From Zoogloeaceae bacterium (GTDB lineage Bacteria; Pseudomonadota; Gammaproteobacteria; Burkholderiales; Rhodocyclaceae), in the NCBI GenBank assembly GCA_024235675.1, contig JACKLZ010000001.1:1116001-1180000 (forward strand): a stretch of 64,000 nucleotides of DNA, written 5' to 3'. Positions 33,560-43,282 of this stretch are shown here, one piece after another. Numbering within the stretch: the stretch's first letter is position 1; each line of letters starts with the position of its first letter. Under the pieces are notes generated by a model that was not told the origin of the DNA, ran no database searches, and saw nothing but the letters and a program-made list of their open reading frames with translations. A program made the position numbers and the translations under genes.

Positions 33560-34909
33560 CTACCCTGTAACCTTGCTGATGACATAGCGAAACTTGCCAG
33601 AGCGCTCTGCTGCCACCTGCGCCACCTTTTCCACCTGGATAAGCACCGAGGCGCCAAGACGCGCCTGCAGGCCAGATTGGATCGCCACGACATCCCGGTC
33701 CGAAAAGCCTTCGCCCGGCTCCACCTGGACCCGCGTCAGCGTCAACGTTTCCTGAATGATCTTGAACGCCCGCACGGCGGGAATATCGCGCAATACATAA
33801 ATCAGTGACAGGCCATGCATCACGGTGCCATCGAGCGCGATGACAAAATCCGTGCTTCGCCCCTGAATTTCTTTCAATACCGGCAAACCGCGACCGCAGG
33901 CACAGGGCGTATCTTCGAGCACGCCGATATCTCCGGTGCGATAGCGGATGAACGGAAAATCGCGGGTCGCCAGATGGGTCACGACGATCTCGCCGGACTG
34001 CCCTGGCGGCAACACCTGGCCCGATGCGTCGACGATCTCGACGACAATATCTTCGGTCGTAATGTGCATGCTGCCCGACGGGCACTGATGCGCAATGAAG
34101 CCGGCATCGCGACCACCGTAGCCATTGGCCACCGGACAGCCGAACAATCGTTCGATACTTTCGCGCTGGTCATCATACAAACGCTCAGAGGTCACAAACA
34201 CCACCCGAACGCCCAGATCATCCAGCCGGATACCCCGCTTTTTGGCATGTCGGGCAATGTGGCTGATCGCTGACGGATAACCAAACAACATGGCCGGACG
34301 ACGCGCGCGAATGCGGGCTACAAAACCGTCGAGCTTCGTCTCCGACATTTCAAAGGCCGGCATCAGCTCGGTTCGCATCAGCGCATCGCGGAACTGCCGC
34401 ACCCGGTCCTGCGCCCCGAGCTCGATCGGTGAGCCCCAAACGACAATCTCACGATCGCCGATATCGACATCCCACCATCGTGTGGCTCGCCATTTTGCGG
34501 CCACATCGTGGGTCACGCGTTCGTCGCCGATAAAAAATATCAGCGGCTCACCGCTGGAGCCACCGGTATTGAACCGCGCCAATCCACGTGCATCGTCCGC
34601 GCGCAAGGCGTCGGTATTGGCGCGAATGACCGGCTTGGTCAGAAACGGCAATCGCTGAAGGTCAGCCACCCGGCTCATCTTGGCCGGGTCAAATCCCGCC
34701 TCCGAGAAGACCTGCCGATAGAACGGAACATGCGTGCCAACATCCGCCAGAAACGCTCGAAGCCGATCGAGTTGATAGGCCTCAAGTTGCGCCGCAGACC
34801 ACCATTGGGACGCCTCCATGGCACGACGCACGCGCACGGTGTCGTGCTTCTTGAGCCGCTCCTGCAAAGGGAAAACGGCCCGAGACACAAACCGGGTATA
34901 TAGATTCAT
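33560..34909 (-). CDS. CapK/PaaK-like adenylate-forming enzyme
   Basis: A 449-residue ANL-fold protein like phenylacetate-CoA ligase and CapK. Adenylation motifs are visible: FNTGGSSGEPLIFF (P-loop), SERLYDDQRESIERLFGCPVANGYGGRDAG (A5 region), FIRYRTGDIG (A7), and a C-terminal lid domain beginning KEIQGRSTDF. CapK-type members accompany capsule operons and probably activate a carboxylic acid for attachment to sugars. The ATG at 34909 overlaps the TGA of the upstream glycosyltransferase (ATGA); the longer frame is rejected. The substrate is unknown. Confidence 0.85.
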   Translation of the reverse strand: MNLYTRFVSRAVFPLQERLKKHDTVRVRRAMEASQWWSAAQLEAYQLDRLRAFLADVGTHVPFYRQVFSEAGFDPAKMSRVADLQRLPFLTKPVIRANTDALRADDARGLARFNTGGSSGEPLIFFIGDERVTHDVAAKWRATRWWDVDIGDREIVVWGSPIELGAQDRVRQFRDALMRTELMPAFEMSETKLDGFVARIRARRPAMLFGYPSAISHIARHAKKRGIRLDDLGVRVVFVTSERLYDDQRESIERLFGCPVANGYGGRDAGFIAHQCPSGSMHITTEDIVVEIVDASGQVLPPGQSGEIVVTHLATRDFPFIRYRTGDIGVLEDTPCACGRGLPVLKEIQGRSTDFVIALDGTVMHGLSLIYVLRDIPAVRAFKIIQETLTLTRVQVEPGEGFSDRDVVAIQSGLQARLGASVLIQVEKVAQVAAERSGKFRYVISKVTG

Positions 34910-36027
34910 GAGTGCACCCCCTCCGTCGACGAGCCCGTTTGCGGCAGGCCACCGAGCGCCCGTCGATACACCCCCAACCACTGCGCACTGACCGACGCCC
35001 ACTGATAGCGCACCACATCGGCGAGCCCCGCTGCAACCAGTCGCTGTCGCAAGGCGTCATCCTCCAGCAAACGAACCACAGCCTTCGCCATCGGTTCCGG
35101 CACATCGGGTGGCACCAGCAGCGCAGTCTTTTCGTGCTCGACGATATACGGCACGCCACCGACATCGGTCGACACTACGGCCACGCCGCTGGCCAGTGCC
35201 TCAAGCACCGAATTGGGCATGTTATCGACCCGGCTGGCGTTGATCATGACATCCGCCGAGCGATAGAGATCGGCCATTTCATCCCGATCCAGTCGACCGG
35301 TAAATCGCACGGCAGAGGCAATACCCAGCGCCTCGGCCTGCGCCTGTAAACTGGCCAACTGCGGCCCGGATCCGGCCACCGACAGCGTCGCCGACGGCAC
35401 CGACCGGCGAATCTGCGCAAAGGCCTGCAGCGCCACGTCGATCCCGTAGATCTGCTCAAGGTTTCTCGCGACCACGATGTGTGGGGCCGCGCCAACAGCG
35501 GGCGATTCAGACGGGTGAAAGCGCTCAAGGTCGATGATGTTCGGCACGATCTCGCCCGCCATGCCGTAGCCTTGGAATACCGCCTGCAAATAGCCCGACG
35601 GCAGAACCAGCGCCGCCACATGACGCATTACCCGGCGCACGACACCGGCCGATCCGTTCAGAAAGCTTCCGGCTTCACCGCCACGATAATTGACGACCAC
35701 GGGCACTCCGCGCAAACGGGCCACGATGATCGCTGGCACGGCAAAGAGGTGCCAGGACCAGCCGGAATTCGCCATCAAATGCACCAACTGCCCCTGACCG
35801 CAGGCATGCCACAAGCCGACCAGATACGGCACCAGACGAAACGCCGCGCGCACACCAGGCAGTCGACCAGCCCATCGGGGACGATAGGCTGCGTTGGTCT
35901 GCACCACCGCGACCCGCGCGCCTTCGCTGCGCAACAACTCGGCCAGCTGACGGGTCTGATTGGCCATGCCGCCGGCTGGCGGCGGCAAGGGTCCAACGAC
36001 GACGAGATTCAAAGTCTTGAAACTCAT
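34906..36027 (-). CDS. Glycosyltransferase family 4 (GT-B)
   Basis: A 373-residue GT-B transferase. It begins LNLVVVGPLPPPAGGMANQTRQLAELL, a glycine-rich acceptor-site loop; the donor domain contains VARNLEQIYGIDVALQAFAQI, RFTGRLDRDEMADLYRSADVMINASRVDNMPNSVLEALASG with the E-x7-E-like signature, and VVSTDVGGVPYIVEHEKTALLVPP. The start at 36027 overlaps the stop of the preceding glycosyltransferase gene, and its own stop overlaps the CapK-like gene, so all three are coupled. Confidence 0.88.
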   Translation of the reverse strand: MSFKTLNLVVVGPLPPPAGGMANQTRQLAELLRSEGARVAVVQTNAAYRPRWAGRLPGVRAAFRLVPYLVGLWHACGQGQLVHLMANSGWSWHLFAVPAIIVARLRGVPVVVNYRGGEAGSFLNGSAGVVRRVMRHVAALVLPSGYLQAVFQGYGMAGEIVPNIIDLERFHPSESPAVGAAPHIVVARNLEQIYGIDVALQAFAQIRRSVPSATLSVAGSGPQLASLQAQAEALGIASAVRFTGRLDRDEMADLYRSADVMINASRVDNMPNSVLEALASGVAVVSTDVGGVPYIVEHEKTALLVPPDVPEPMAKAVVRLLEDDALRQRLVAAGLADVVRYQWASVSAQWLGVYRRALGGLPQTGSSTEGVHS

Positions 36028-37229
36028 GCAAGCTCGACGCGGGCGAGGCGACTGTAGACCGGGACGTAATTCGCCACGCTGTTCTTCCAGTTGCGGACCT
36101 CTTCCACAAAGTGGCGACCGGCTACGCTCATTGCGCCCCATTGATCACGGCGATCGAACAGCGCGCAGATCGCATCGGACAGCGCACCGGCGTCACCCGC
36201 CGGGAACAGCACGCCGGTTTCACCGTCGCGAATCAGCTCGCGATGACCGCCGACATCCGAAGCAACAAAGATTCTCCCCTGCGCCATCGCCTCCAGCGGT
36301 TTGAGTGGCGTGACCAGTTCAGTCAGACGCATGGCGTGGCGCGGGTAGGCCAGTACATCAATGAGATCGTAGTAGCGCTTGACCTCGCTGTGCGGCACCC
36401 GCCCTGGCATGACCACCTTGTCGGCAACCCCCAAGGCCGCCGCCTGAGCGCGCAGGCGCGCCTCCTGGGGGCCTCCGCCCACCAGCAACAAGCGCAGATT
36501 GGGGCGCTGGACAAGCATCCGGGGAAACGCGTCCAGTAACAAATCAAGACCTTCGTAGGCATAGAAGGAACCAATGAACCCGACGACATCACAGCCATCG
36601 AGTCCGAGCTCAGCCTTGAGCACGGCATCGGGTATGCCACTGGGCTGAAACTGCGTGACATCTACGGCATTGGGAATCACGGTCACTCTATCTGCCGAAA
36701 TTCCCCGCCCGACGATATCCTCGCGCAAGCCTTCGCAGATGGTGAACACATGGTCGACATTGCGCAGCGCATAGGTTTCGAGCGCCCGGGTCAGCCGATA
36801 CCGCACGCTGCCCTCGTGGGTCGAGCCATGATCCACCGCCGCGTCTTCCCAGAAGGCGCGCACCTCATACACCACCGGGATGCCATGGCGGCGCCCCACC
36901 CGCAACGCGGGCAACGCGTTGAGCACCGGCGAGTGCGCATGCAGAATGTCCGGCCGGATATCAGCGACGAGCGCATCGAGCCGCTGTTCGGTGGCCTTCA
37001 TCAACGCCATTTCACCCACCACGGGCCACTGCATGGCGGGCACCGGCGTGCGATGAAACAGCAGACCGTCCACTTCTTCGGACGCCGCGCCGCAAGCACC
37101 TTGTTTGGGCGACGTAAGATGATGGGTTTCCCAGCCAAGCGCACGCTGCTCGCGCAGCAAATTCGCTGTACGAAAGGTATACCCGCTGTGCAAGGGAATG
37201 GAATGATCTAGGATGTGAAGCGTTTTCAT
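36024..37229 (-). CDS. Glycosyltransferase, exosortase A system-associated (GT4)
   Basis: A 401-residue GT-B enzyme matching the XrtA-associated GT4 family: LHILDHSIPLHSGYTFRTANLLREQ at the start, then PDILHAHSPVLNALPALRVGRRHGIPVVYEVRAFWEDAAVDHG in the acceptor domain, and VIPNAVDVTQF, IGSFYAYEGLDLLLDAFP and LTPLKPLEAMAQG-like donor motifs (LVTPLKPLEAMAQGRIFVASDVGGH). It adds a sugar during repeat-unit assembly. It starts about 200 bases downstream of asnB, the largest gap in the operon, so an internal promoter could drive this and later genes. Confidence 0.9.
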   Translation of the reverse strand: MKTLHILDHSIPLHSGYTFRTANLLREQRALGWETHHLTSPKQGACGAASEEVDGLLFHRTPVPAMQWPVVGEMALMKATEQRLDALVADIRPDILHAHSPVLNALPALRVGRRHGIPVVYEVRAFWEDAAVDHGSTHEGSVRYRLTRALETYALRNVDHVFTICEGLREDIVGRGISADRVTVIPNAVDVTQFQPSGIPDAVLKAELGLDGCDVVGFIGSFYAYEGLDLLLDAFPRMLVQRPNLRLLLVGGGPQEARLRAQAAALGVADKVVMPGRVPHSEVKRYYDLIDVLAYPRHAMRLTELVTPLKPLEAMAQGRIFVASDVGGHRELIRDGETGVLFPAGDAGALSDAICALFDRRDQWGAMSVAGRHFVEEVRNWKNSVANYVPVYSRLARVELA

Positions 37230-37263
37230 GCCCGGAAAACAATCGCTGCTATCGGGGAATCAG

Positions 37264-37297
37264 GGTAGCGTACTTTGGTACAACTTCCGACGCTACC
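37264..37297. repeat. Inverted repeat between asnB and the glycosyltransferase gene
   Basis: GGTAGCG (37264-37270) and CGCTACC (37291-37297) form a seven-base stem around a 20-base loop that contains a second small GTAC...GTAC pairing. It lies in the 202-base gap of the EPS operon. It could be a processing site, a weak terminator or an operator; the rest of the gap (37230-37431) shows no gene. Confidence 0.35.
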
Positions 37298-37431
37298 GTC
37301 ATGCGACCGTTAATTTTTTCCGCCGATGGCCGCGCCGTACTCTATCCACCCGATTTTGGGGCCTTCCGGGTCAATACCGGGCAGAACGTCCTCTCGCCAT
37401 TGAATACGACAAAGCGCTCGACCGCGAAACG

Positions 37432-39336
37432 CTACGCCCCCAAGCGACCGTCATTTCCGCGCAGAAACGACTCGAACATCATCAAGGTCCACAGCGGCGC
37501 GCTGTAGTCCCGGCGGCCGGACTGATGATCGTCCACCATGCGCGTCAAGGTCGCCATATCGAACACACCGGAGTCTGCCATGACCTCGCCGGTCAGCCGT
37601 TCACGGACGCGGTCTTTGAGCGGCCCGCGGAACCAGCGCGCCAGCGGCACCGCAAAGCCCATTTTCGGTCGATAGAGCACATCGTTCGGCAAGACCGGCT
37701 CCAGAGACTTCTTGAACAGGAACTTGCCCTCTTGCCCGCGGATTTTCAGATCATTCGGCAAGCCGGCGAGCCACTCCACCAGCGGGTGGTCCATCAAAGG
37801 TTCTCGCACCTCGAGTGAGTGGGCCATGCTGGCGCGGTCAACCTTGGTGTTGATATCACCCACCAGGTAAGTCTTGAGGTCCAGATACTGGATCTGTGCC
37901 AACGGGTCATCCGTCTGGGCATTGGCAGCGTGGCGCCGGAACACGTCCAGCGCGTTGTAGCCCCCGAGCTCGCGCTTGAAGCTATCGGAGAAAACCTGGC
38001 TTCGCAGATCGTTACGCAGGATGGACACCGTGTGGAAGTAGGCCTCGACGGAATCGCGCGCCAGCGCCTGAAAGGTGGTCTTGGCGCGGAACATACGCGG
38101 CGCCCAATCGGCCTTGGGGTAGGCATAGCCGAGCGCGCCGAACAAGGGCCGACGCAGACCCAACGGCATCGCATCGCGCATGCGCTGTTCCATCATGTGC
38201 AGACGGTAGCGGCGGTAGCCGCCAAAGCTCTCGTCACCACCATCGCCCGACAAGGCGACCGTGACATGCTTGCGCGCGAGCTCACACACCCGATAGGTCG
38301 GGATGGCGGAGCTGTCGGCATAGGGCTCGTCGTAGAGCGCGGAGAGCTTGTCGATCAGGTCGAAATCGTCGGACATGACGGTTTCGGTGTGGTGATTGGT
38401 GTGGTAGCGATCTGCCACCATCCTGGCGAACTCGGATTCATTGAACGCCGGGTCGTCGAAGCCGATCGAGCAGGTATTGACCGGCCCCGATGACAGATCG
38501 GCCATGGTCGCCACCACGGCGCTCGAATCGACCCCGCCGGAGAGAAAAGCGCCCAGCGGCACCTCGGAAATCATCCGCAAGCGAATCGATTCGTGCAGAC
38601 GCTCGTTGAGCTCAGACACGGCATCATCGAGACGAATCGGATTGTCGAGCGTAAATCGAACATCCCAATAGGGCCGGCTCGCCGGCACCGGTTGGCCGCG
38701 CCGCAAGGTCAATGTGTGACCCGGGTCGAGCTTGGCGGCGCCCTTGAAAATCGTTCGCGGCTCAGCCGCATAACCCAACGCAAAATACTCTTCGACCGCC
38801 AGCGGATCGATCCGGCGATCCAGCCCGGGGTGCGCCATCAGCACCTTGAGTTCGGAGCCAAAGGCAAAGCTGCCATCTTTCATGATCCCGTAGAACAAGG
38901 GCTTGACGCCGAGCCGATCGCGGGCCAGAAACAAGGTTTGCCGATTGCGATCCCATAGTGCGAAGGCAAACATGCCGCGAAAACGCTCGACGCAGGCCTC
39001 GCCCCACGCCTCCCAGGCATGGACGATCACCTCGGTGTCGCTGTGCGTGCGAAACACATGGCCCAGCGCCTCAAGCTCGGGGACCAGGGACTGATAGTTG
39101 TAGATCTCACCGTTGAAGACAACAGCGACGGAGTGATCTTCGTTGAACAACGGTTGCTGACCGGTTGCCAAATCGATGATCGACAGGCGCCGATGGGCCA
39201 GCGCCACACCGGGCTCAAAGTGATAACCCCCTTCGTCCGGCCCGCGGTGGTATTGCACATCGCTCATGCGCGTGACGAGATCCCGCGAGAATTCGCACGT
39301 CCCTTTCAGATCGAACAGCCCGGCGATGCCACACAT
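37432..39336 (-). CDS. asnB: Asparagine synthase-type amidotransferase 1, exosortase A system
   Basis: A 634-residue glutamine-dependent amidotransferase. The N-terminal nucleophile Cys2 is present (MCGIAGLFDL), with RGPDEGG, VVFNGEIYN and AFALWD of the glutaminase domain (1-200). The synthetase domain has the PP-loop SGGVDSS (266-272) and VALSGDGGDESFGGY. XrtA-locus AsnB proteins are required for floc formation in Zoogloea-type bacteria according to literature I recall; they are thought to amidate a sugar carboxylate or related group rather than aspartate. It is 10 bases after the preceding glycosyltransferase gene. The second, Cys-less homologue at 14607 is its likely paralogue. Confidence 0.9.
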   Translation of the reverse strand: MCGIAGLFDLKGTCEFSRDLVTRMSDVQYHRGPDEGGYHFEPGVALAHRRLSIIDLATGQQPLFNEDHSVAVVFNGEIYNYQSLVPELEALGHVFRTHSDTEVIVHAWEAWGEACVERFRGMFAFALWDRNRQTLFLARDRLGVKPLFYGIMKDGSFAFGSELKVLMAHPGLDRRIDPLAVEEYFALGYAAEPRTIFKGAAKLDPGHTLTLRRGQPVPASRPYWDVRFTLDNPIRLDDAVSELNERLHESIRLRMISEVPLGAFLSGGVDSSAVVATMADLSSGPVNTCSIGFDDPAFNESEFARMVADRYHTNHHTETVMSDDFDLIDKLSALYDEPYADSSAIPTYRVCELARKHVTVALSGDGGDESFGGYRRYRLHMMEQRMRDAMPLGLRRPLFGALGYAYPKADWAPRMFRAKTTFQALARDSVEAYFHTVSILRNDLRSQVFSDSFKRELGGYNALDVFRRHAANAQTDDPLAQIQYLDLKTYLVGDINTKVDRASMAHSLEVREPLMDHPLVEWLAGLPNDLKIRGQEGKFLFKKSLEPVLPNDVLYRPKMGFAVPLARWFRGPLKDRVRERLTGEVMADSGVFDMATLTRMVDDHQSGRRDYSAPLWTLMMFESFLRGNDGRLGA

Positions 39337-39346
39337 AGATTGCTTC

Positions 39347-40537
39347 TCAGGTTCTTGAATTCATGTCGGCCCCCGCCACAGCGGTTCGGGCCAGCGTTTG
39401 ATCGTACAGGGCCAGGTAGCGATCTACCATCGCTTCAAGACTGAACTGCGTCACAGCGCGCGCTCGCGCCGCATGAGACATCTGCTGGCGTCGCACCGGA
39501 TCGTTCGCCATGTTGGACATGGCGTCTGCCAAAGCACGCGGGTCTTCTGGTGGCACAAGCCATCCGGTTTCGCCATCGACCACCAGCTCGCAGTTTCCCC
39601 CAACCCGGGTCGCAATTACGGGCAAGCCGCAGGCCATCGCCTCGAGCAAGGTATTTGAAATACCTTCTGCTTGTGATGGCAAAACGAAGCAGTCGAGCGC
39701 GGCCATGATCGCCGGAACATCGTCCCGCGCACCGGCCAAGCACACGACATCGCTTAATCCGGCCGTTGCGACCTCGGCCTCAAGCTCGGGACGCAATGGC
39801 CCGTCACCCACGAGCACCAACCGGGCGGCGACCGCCGCCGCACTGCCCGCCGCGCGCCACACGGCAAACGCGCGCACCAGATTGAGCTGATCCTTGACCG
39901 CCTGAAGGCGACCGACCGTACCGAAAAGCAGGCCGTCGCCACTTAAAAAATTCGCTGGCGCATCCGGCAAAGCGGCGCGCGCTGCCCGCGCCGAAAAGCG
40001 CGTCACGTCGACACCATTACAGATTCGCGTCACCCGGGCCGCCGCAATGCCAACACCCTGCGTCAAATATGACGAAAGTTGTGCCGACAAGGCGATGTAC
40101 TGCGTCACGAATGGCGAATGAAGCTTCCGCAGAAGACGATATTTCCTCGACACACCACCGGGATCTGACGTATCCCAACCATGCTCTCCATGGATGCGCA
40201 CCGGCACTCGTGCAAGCCATGCCGGCAGCGTCATTTCAAGCGCAGCCAGGTTGCGCGTATGAACAATGGCCGGATTGAGCTTTCGCAGCAGCCGATACAT
40301 CGACCCGAAAAGCTTGAAACCATGCCCCGGAGGTTTGTGAAGAGAAATGAACTCCACATCGGGGCGGGTGACGCGCTTCATGAAGTCGCTGTCACAATCC
40401 GACAACGCGATCACCACATGACGATATCGACCGATCGGCATGCGATTGATGAGATTAACGACTCCGTTCTCAAGGCCACCGATGCGAAAGCTGTAGAGCA
40501 CATGGGCCACAAGCGGCGGAGCAGACCGCTCCGTCAT
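39347..40537 (-). CDS. Glycosyltransferase, PEP-CTERM/XrtA system (GT4)
   Basis: A 396-residue GT-B enzyme of the XrtA-associated family that begins VAHVLYSFRIGGLENGVVNLINRMP. Other blocks: AIVHTRNLAALEMTLPAWLARVPVRIHGEHGWD, ICNGVDVTRF, GTVGRLQAVKDQLNLVRAF and LPSQAEGISNTLLEAMACGLPVIATRVGGNCELV (E-x7-E type). The ATG at 40537 overlaps the TGA of xrtA (ATGA); one codon earlier lies a TTG that I reject. It sits directly after xrtA, as in most such loci. Confidence 0.91.
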   Translation of the reverse strand: MTERSAPPLVAHVLYSFRIGGLENGVVNLINRMPIGRYRHVVIALSDCDSDFMKRVTRPDVEFISLHKPPGHGFKLFGSMYRLLRKLNPAIVHTRNLAALEMTLPAWLARVPVRIHGEHGWDTSDPGGVSRKYRLLRKLHSPFVTQYIALSAQLSSYLTQGVGIAAARVTRICNGVDVTRFSARAARAALPDAPANFLSGDGLLFGTVGRLQAVKDQLNLVRAFAVWRAAGSAAAVAARLVLVGDGPLRPELEAEVATAGLSDVVCLAGARDDVPAIMAALDCFVLPSQAEGISNTLLEAMACGLPVIATRVGGNCELVVDGETGWLVPPEDPRALADAMSNMANDPVRRQQMSHAARARAVTQFSLEAMVDRYLALYDQTLARTAVAGADMNSRT

Positions 40538-42084
40538 CAATCCTTTGCCTCGAAAACGGCATCAATCGCGTGCCCGATCCGCCCGTGGTTCTCCTCGAGA
40601 AAAGCCACGGCAAGTTCGCGTGCCGCGGCCCTGTCATCTCCGGGGACGGCAATGACGAGATGCGCACCATCATCACGACCCCGGCTCAATCGGCGCCAGG
40701 CAATGCGGAACGTGGCGAGATAATCATTCCCTTCAACATGCTCGCCAATCCGATACCAATGCCAGATATTCAGCGGGCCGGACGGGCCAATCAGCCGCGC
40801 ATAGTTTGTTGCTCCGATCGGCATGGCATCGTCAGCCTCTTCAACAATCCGCCAGGTTTTTCTCTCGGGCCGAAGCTGATTCGACCAAGCCACCATCTCG
40901 TGTCCCGGCGCCTGATCCGCATAAAGCGCAACGTACAGGCTGACGACATCACCGTCTCGACGATAGACCGTGCCAGACTCCCCGCGGGCACCGTGGTAAT
41001 CGGGGCGAAATACCTGAGCATCGGGATCGACGCTCCAGCCTGTGGCGAGTTCCGGCGCGCTCATGCTGAGCTGAACATCGCTATTGGTCGGGCGAACCAA
41101 GGCGCCAGCCCAAGCCGTCGTGGCAAGCAGCAGCGCAACCACGACCACGCCCGGCACAGCAGCCGTTCGCGGGGCCCCAGCCTCACCCTTCCAGCCCTGG
41201 GTTGGCTGCACCTCATCCGGATCGACCCAACGATTGCCAATCCAGAACATAAGCATGATCACCACACCAAAAAACACCCAGCCATAAATCAGGTGATCAA
41301 CCCCCACCGCAAGTTCGTTATTGCTGAGGTAACCGATCAACACAATCATGTAGGCGCGAAACCAGTTGGCAATAATGGGCACAAGCAGCGCGACCGCGAC
41401 AAACATGAGCCGCTTGGTCAAGCTGCGATAGCTGAGGTAAGCGTAGAGCGTGCCGACCATGAACGACGCAATCAGATAGCGAATGCCGCTGCAGGCTTCA
41501 ACAACCGACCAGCGCCCGTTTGGCACGATAAAATAGTGCCCTTCCTGGAACACCGGCACGCCCGTCAGACGCAATGCACGAACGGTAAATTCGGCCGTGT
41601 AGTCCATCATCGTCGGCACCAGGAAATCCCCCGCTGGCGCCATGAAAAACAGGAACAGCATCGGGAATGCGATCACCCGAAAAAATCGGTGCCCAACGCA
41701 CAGCCAGACCAACAGAACAAGTACTGCGGTGGCGGCCAAGTGCTCAACGCTTGCAATGCTGAAAGCGACCCCTGCACACCAAATCCCAATGGCCGCAACC
41801 AGCGGCAACAGCATCGACCAGGCGGGCTGCGGTGCGACAGCGTTCAATGGCCCCCGACGCGTCCAGATCAGGTACGCCGAAATAGGCAACACCACCATTC
41901 CATGTGCGAAGGTGCCTGATCGCATCCACAGCTCCGCCATATCGCGAAAGCTCGGCCAGAACGCGACCGACCACCCCAACAGCAGGATCAGCAGCATGCC
42001 GAGATTGTGCGCAAGCATCCCGCGCCCACCCGGCTCTTTGTCGTTCACATCGATGCGCATGGAATCGGTCGTCATTGTTTTCAT
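40537..42084 (-). CDS. xrtA: Exosortase A with fused EpsI domain
   Basis: Integral-membrane transpeptidase-like protease of 515 residues that cleaves and processes PEP-CTERM sorting signals of exported proteins. The catalytic set is intact: Cys198 in VVEACSGIRYL, Arg243 in NWFRAYMIV, His264 in GVDHLIYGW. About eight membrane helices cover residues 25-285. A ninth near 330 leads into the periplasmic EpsI domain (about 350-510, STVYRRDGDVVSLYVALYADQ-type blocks). The ATG at 42084 overlaps the stop of the upstream glycosyltransferase gene. No PEP-CTERM protein is encoded in the window, so the substrates lie elsewhere. It marks the whole locus as an XrtA-type EPS system. Confidence 0.95.
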   Translation of the reverse strand: MKTMTTDSMRIDVNDKEPGGRGMLAHNLGMLLILLLGWSVAFWPSFRDMAELWMRSGTFAHGMVVLPISAYLIWTRRGPLNAVAPQPAWSMLLPLVAAIGIWCAGVAFSIASVEHLAATAVLVLLVWLCVGHRFFRVIAFPMLFLFFMAPAGDFLVPTMMDYTAEFTVRALRLTGVPVFQEGHYFIVPNGRWSVVEACSGIRYLIASFMVGTLYAYLSYRSLTKRLMFVAVALLVPIIANWFRAYMIVLIGYLSNNELAVGVDHLIYGWVFFGVVIMLMFWIGNRWVDPDEVQPTQGWKGEAGAPRTAAVPGVVVVALLLATTAWAGALVRPTNSDVQLSMSAPELATGWSVDPDAQVFRPDYHGARGESGTVYRRDGDVVSLYVALYADQAPGHEMVAWSNQLRPERKTWRIVEEADDAMPIGATNYARLIGPSGPLNIWHWYRIGEHVEGNDYLATFRIAWRRLSRGRDDGAHLVIAVPGDDRAAARELAVAFLEENHGRIGHAIDAVFEAKD

Positions 42085-43280
42085 CAAGCGGTCAAACATT
42101 CGGAAACGGCGGACAGGTGAGCGGGCCATGCATAAGCGTTCAAGATCAAATCACGTGCTCGCAGCCCCATGTCGCTGGCCTTTGGCTCAAGACAGCGCTC
42201 AATGGCCACCACATAGTCGTCCGGCGTTTCGGCCTCCTCATGCGTCTGGCCGACCATTCCGCGCAAGCCAGTTGCGGACGCATTGGAGACAACAACCGGC
42301 CGGGCCATCGCCATGGCCTCCAGCACCTTGTTCTGGATGCCTCTGGCCACACGCAGCGGAGCCACGACCACATCGGCATGATGCACATAGGGCCTGACAT
42401 CTGGCACGGTGCCGGTGACATGAACATTTTCGAGCGCTTCGAGCGCTCTCACCGACGGCGCCGGGTTCATCCCGACAATGTGAAAGTGTGCGAGGGGATG
42501 GCGCGCTCGAATGAGCGGCAGCACTTCGTTGGCAAACCAGCAAGCCGCGTCAATATTGGGCCAGTAGTCCATCGCGCCGGCGAACACCAGATGAGGGCCC
42601 GCTTCTTCATATGGAGAAGCCCCCCCATTTACCGGGGAAAAGAACTCCGCATCCACACCGTTCTCAACCACCATTGTTTTAGCGCCCAGCTGCGGAACAC
42701 CTTGCAAGAAGAGGTCCGTTTCCGCGCGAGTGACAAAACTGACGTGATCTGCCCGCGCGGCCCAGCGCTGCTCAAAACGCTCGAGCAAACGCCCTTCCCT
42801 ACGGTACAACCATGACATCGGCCACCGGCGAGACGCGCTGTATTGGGTCCATTTGGCCGAATCGACATCACAAAAATCGATGAAGCTGCAGTCGAGACGA
42901 ACACCTTCCAGATACTGCGCCATCGCACCGCTGAAGACCACGGCCTGCCGAATACCCCTGGTCTTCACCGTATCGCGCACCCAGCTCGACAACGCACGAT
43001 CACGATAATAAGGAATGGTGAGCGCTTCGCCGCTGAGCAAGCCGGTCAAACTCTTGACGCGCCCGAGCAGCGGATTGAGCCGCCCCACATGCGCCGAGGC
43101 ACACCACTGATCCAGCGCCGGCACATGCTGCCAGTCATCGGCATGATCAACAAACGTACCAAGGTGCACCTCAAAATGCTCTGCGAGATGCTTGAGCAGA
43201 TGAAATGACCGCAACTTGTCGCCCTTGTTGGGCGGATACGGAATGCGATGGACCAGATAGAGCAGCGGCGGCTTGTCCAT
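42084..43280 (-). CDS. Glycosyltransferase, PEP-CTERM/XrtA system (GT4)
   Basis: A 398-residue GT-B enzyme of the family found just upstream of xrtA. Signature blocks: LLYLVHRIPYPPNKGDKLRSFHLLKHLAEHFEVHLGTFVDH, FIDFCDVDSAKWTQYS, VVENGVDAEFFSP, LVFAGAMDYWPNIDAACWFANEVLPLIR and VAPLRVARGIQNKVLEAMAMARPVVVS. The ATG at 43280, two bases after the FemAB stop, starts exactly at the conserved region; the longer frame to 43349 is rejected. The stop is coupled to xrtA. Confidence 0.92.
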   Translation of the reverse strand: MDKPPLLYLVHRIPYPPNKGDKLRSFHLLKHLAEHFEVHLGTFVDHADDWQHVPALDQWCASAHVGRLNPLLGRVKSLTGLLSGEALTIPYYRDRALSSWVRDTVKTRGIRQAVVFSGAMAQYLEGVRLDCSFIDFCDVDSAKWTQYSASRRWPMSWLYRREGRLLERFEQRWAARADHVSFVTRAETDLFLQGVPQLGAKTMVVENGVDAEFFSPVNGGASPYEEAGPHLVFAGAMDYWPNIDAACWFANEVLPLIRARHPLAHFHIVGMNPAPSVRALEALENVHVTGTVPDVRPYVHHADVVVAPLRVARGIQNKVLEAMAMARPVVVSNASATGLRGMVGQTHEEAETPDDYVVAIERCLEPKASDMGLRARDLILNAYAWPAHLSAVSECLTA

Positions 43281-43282
43281 GC

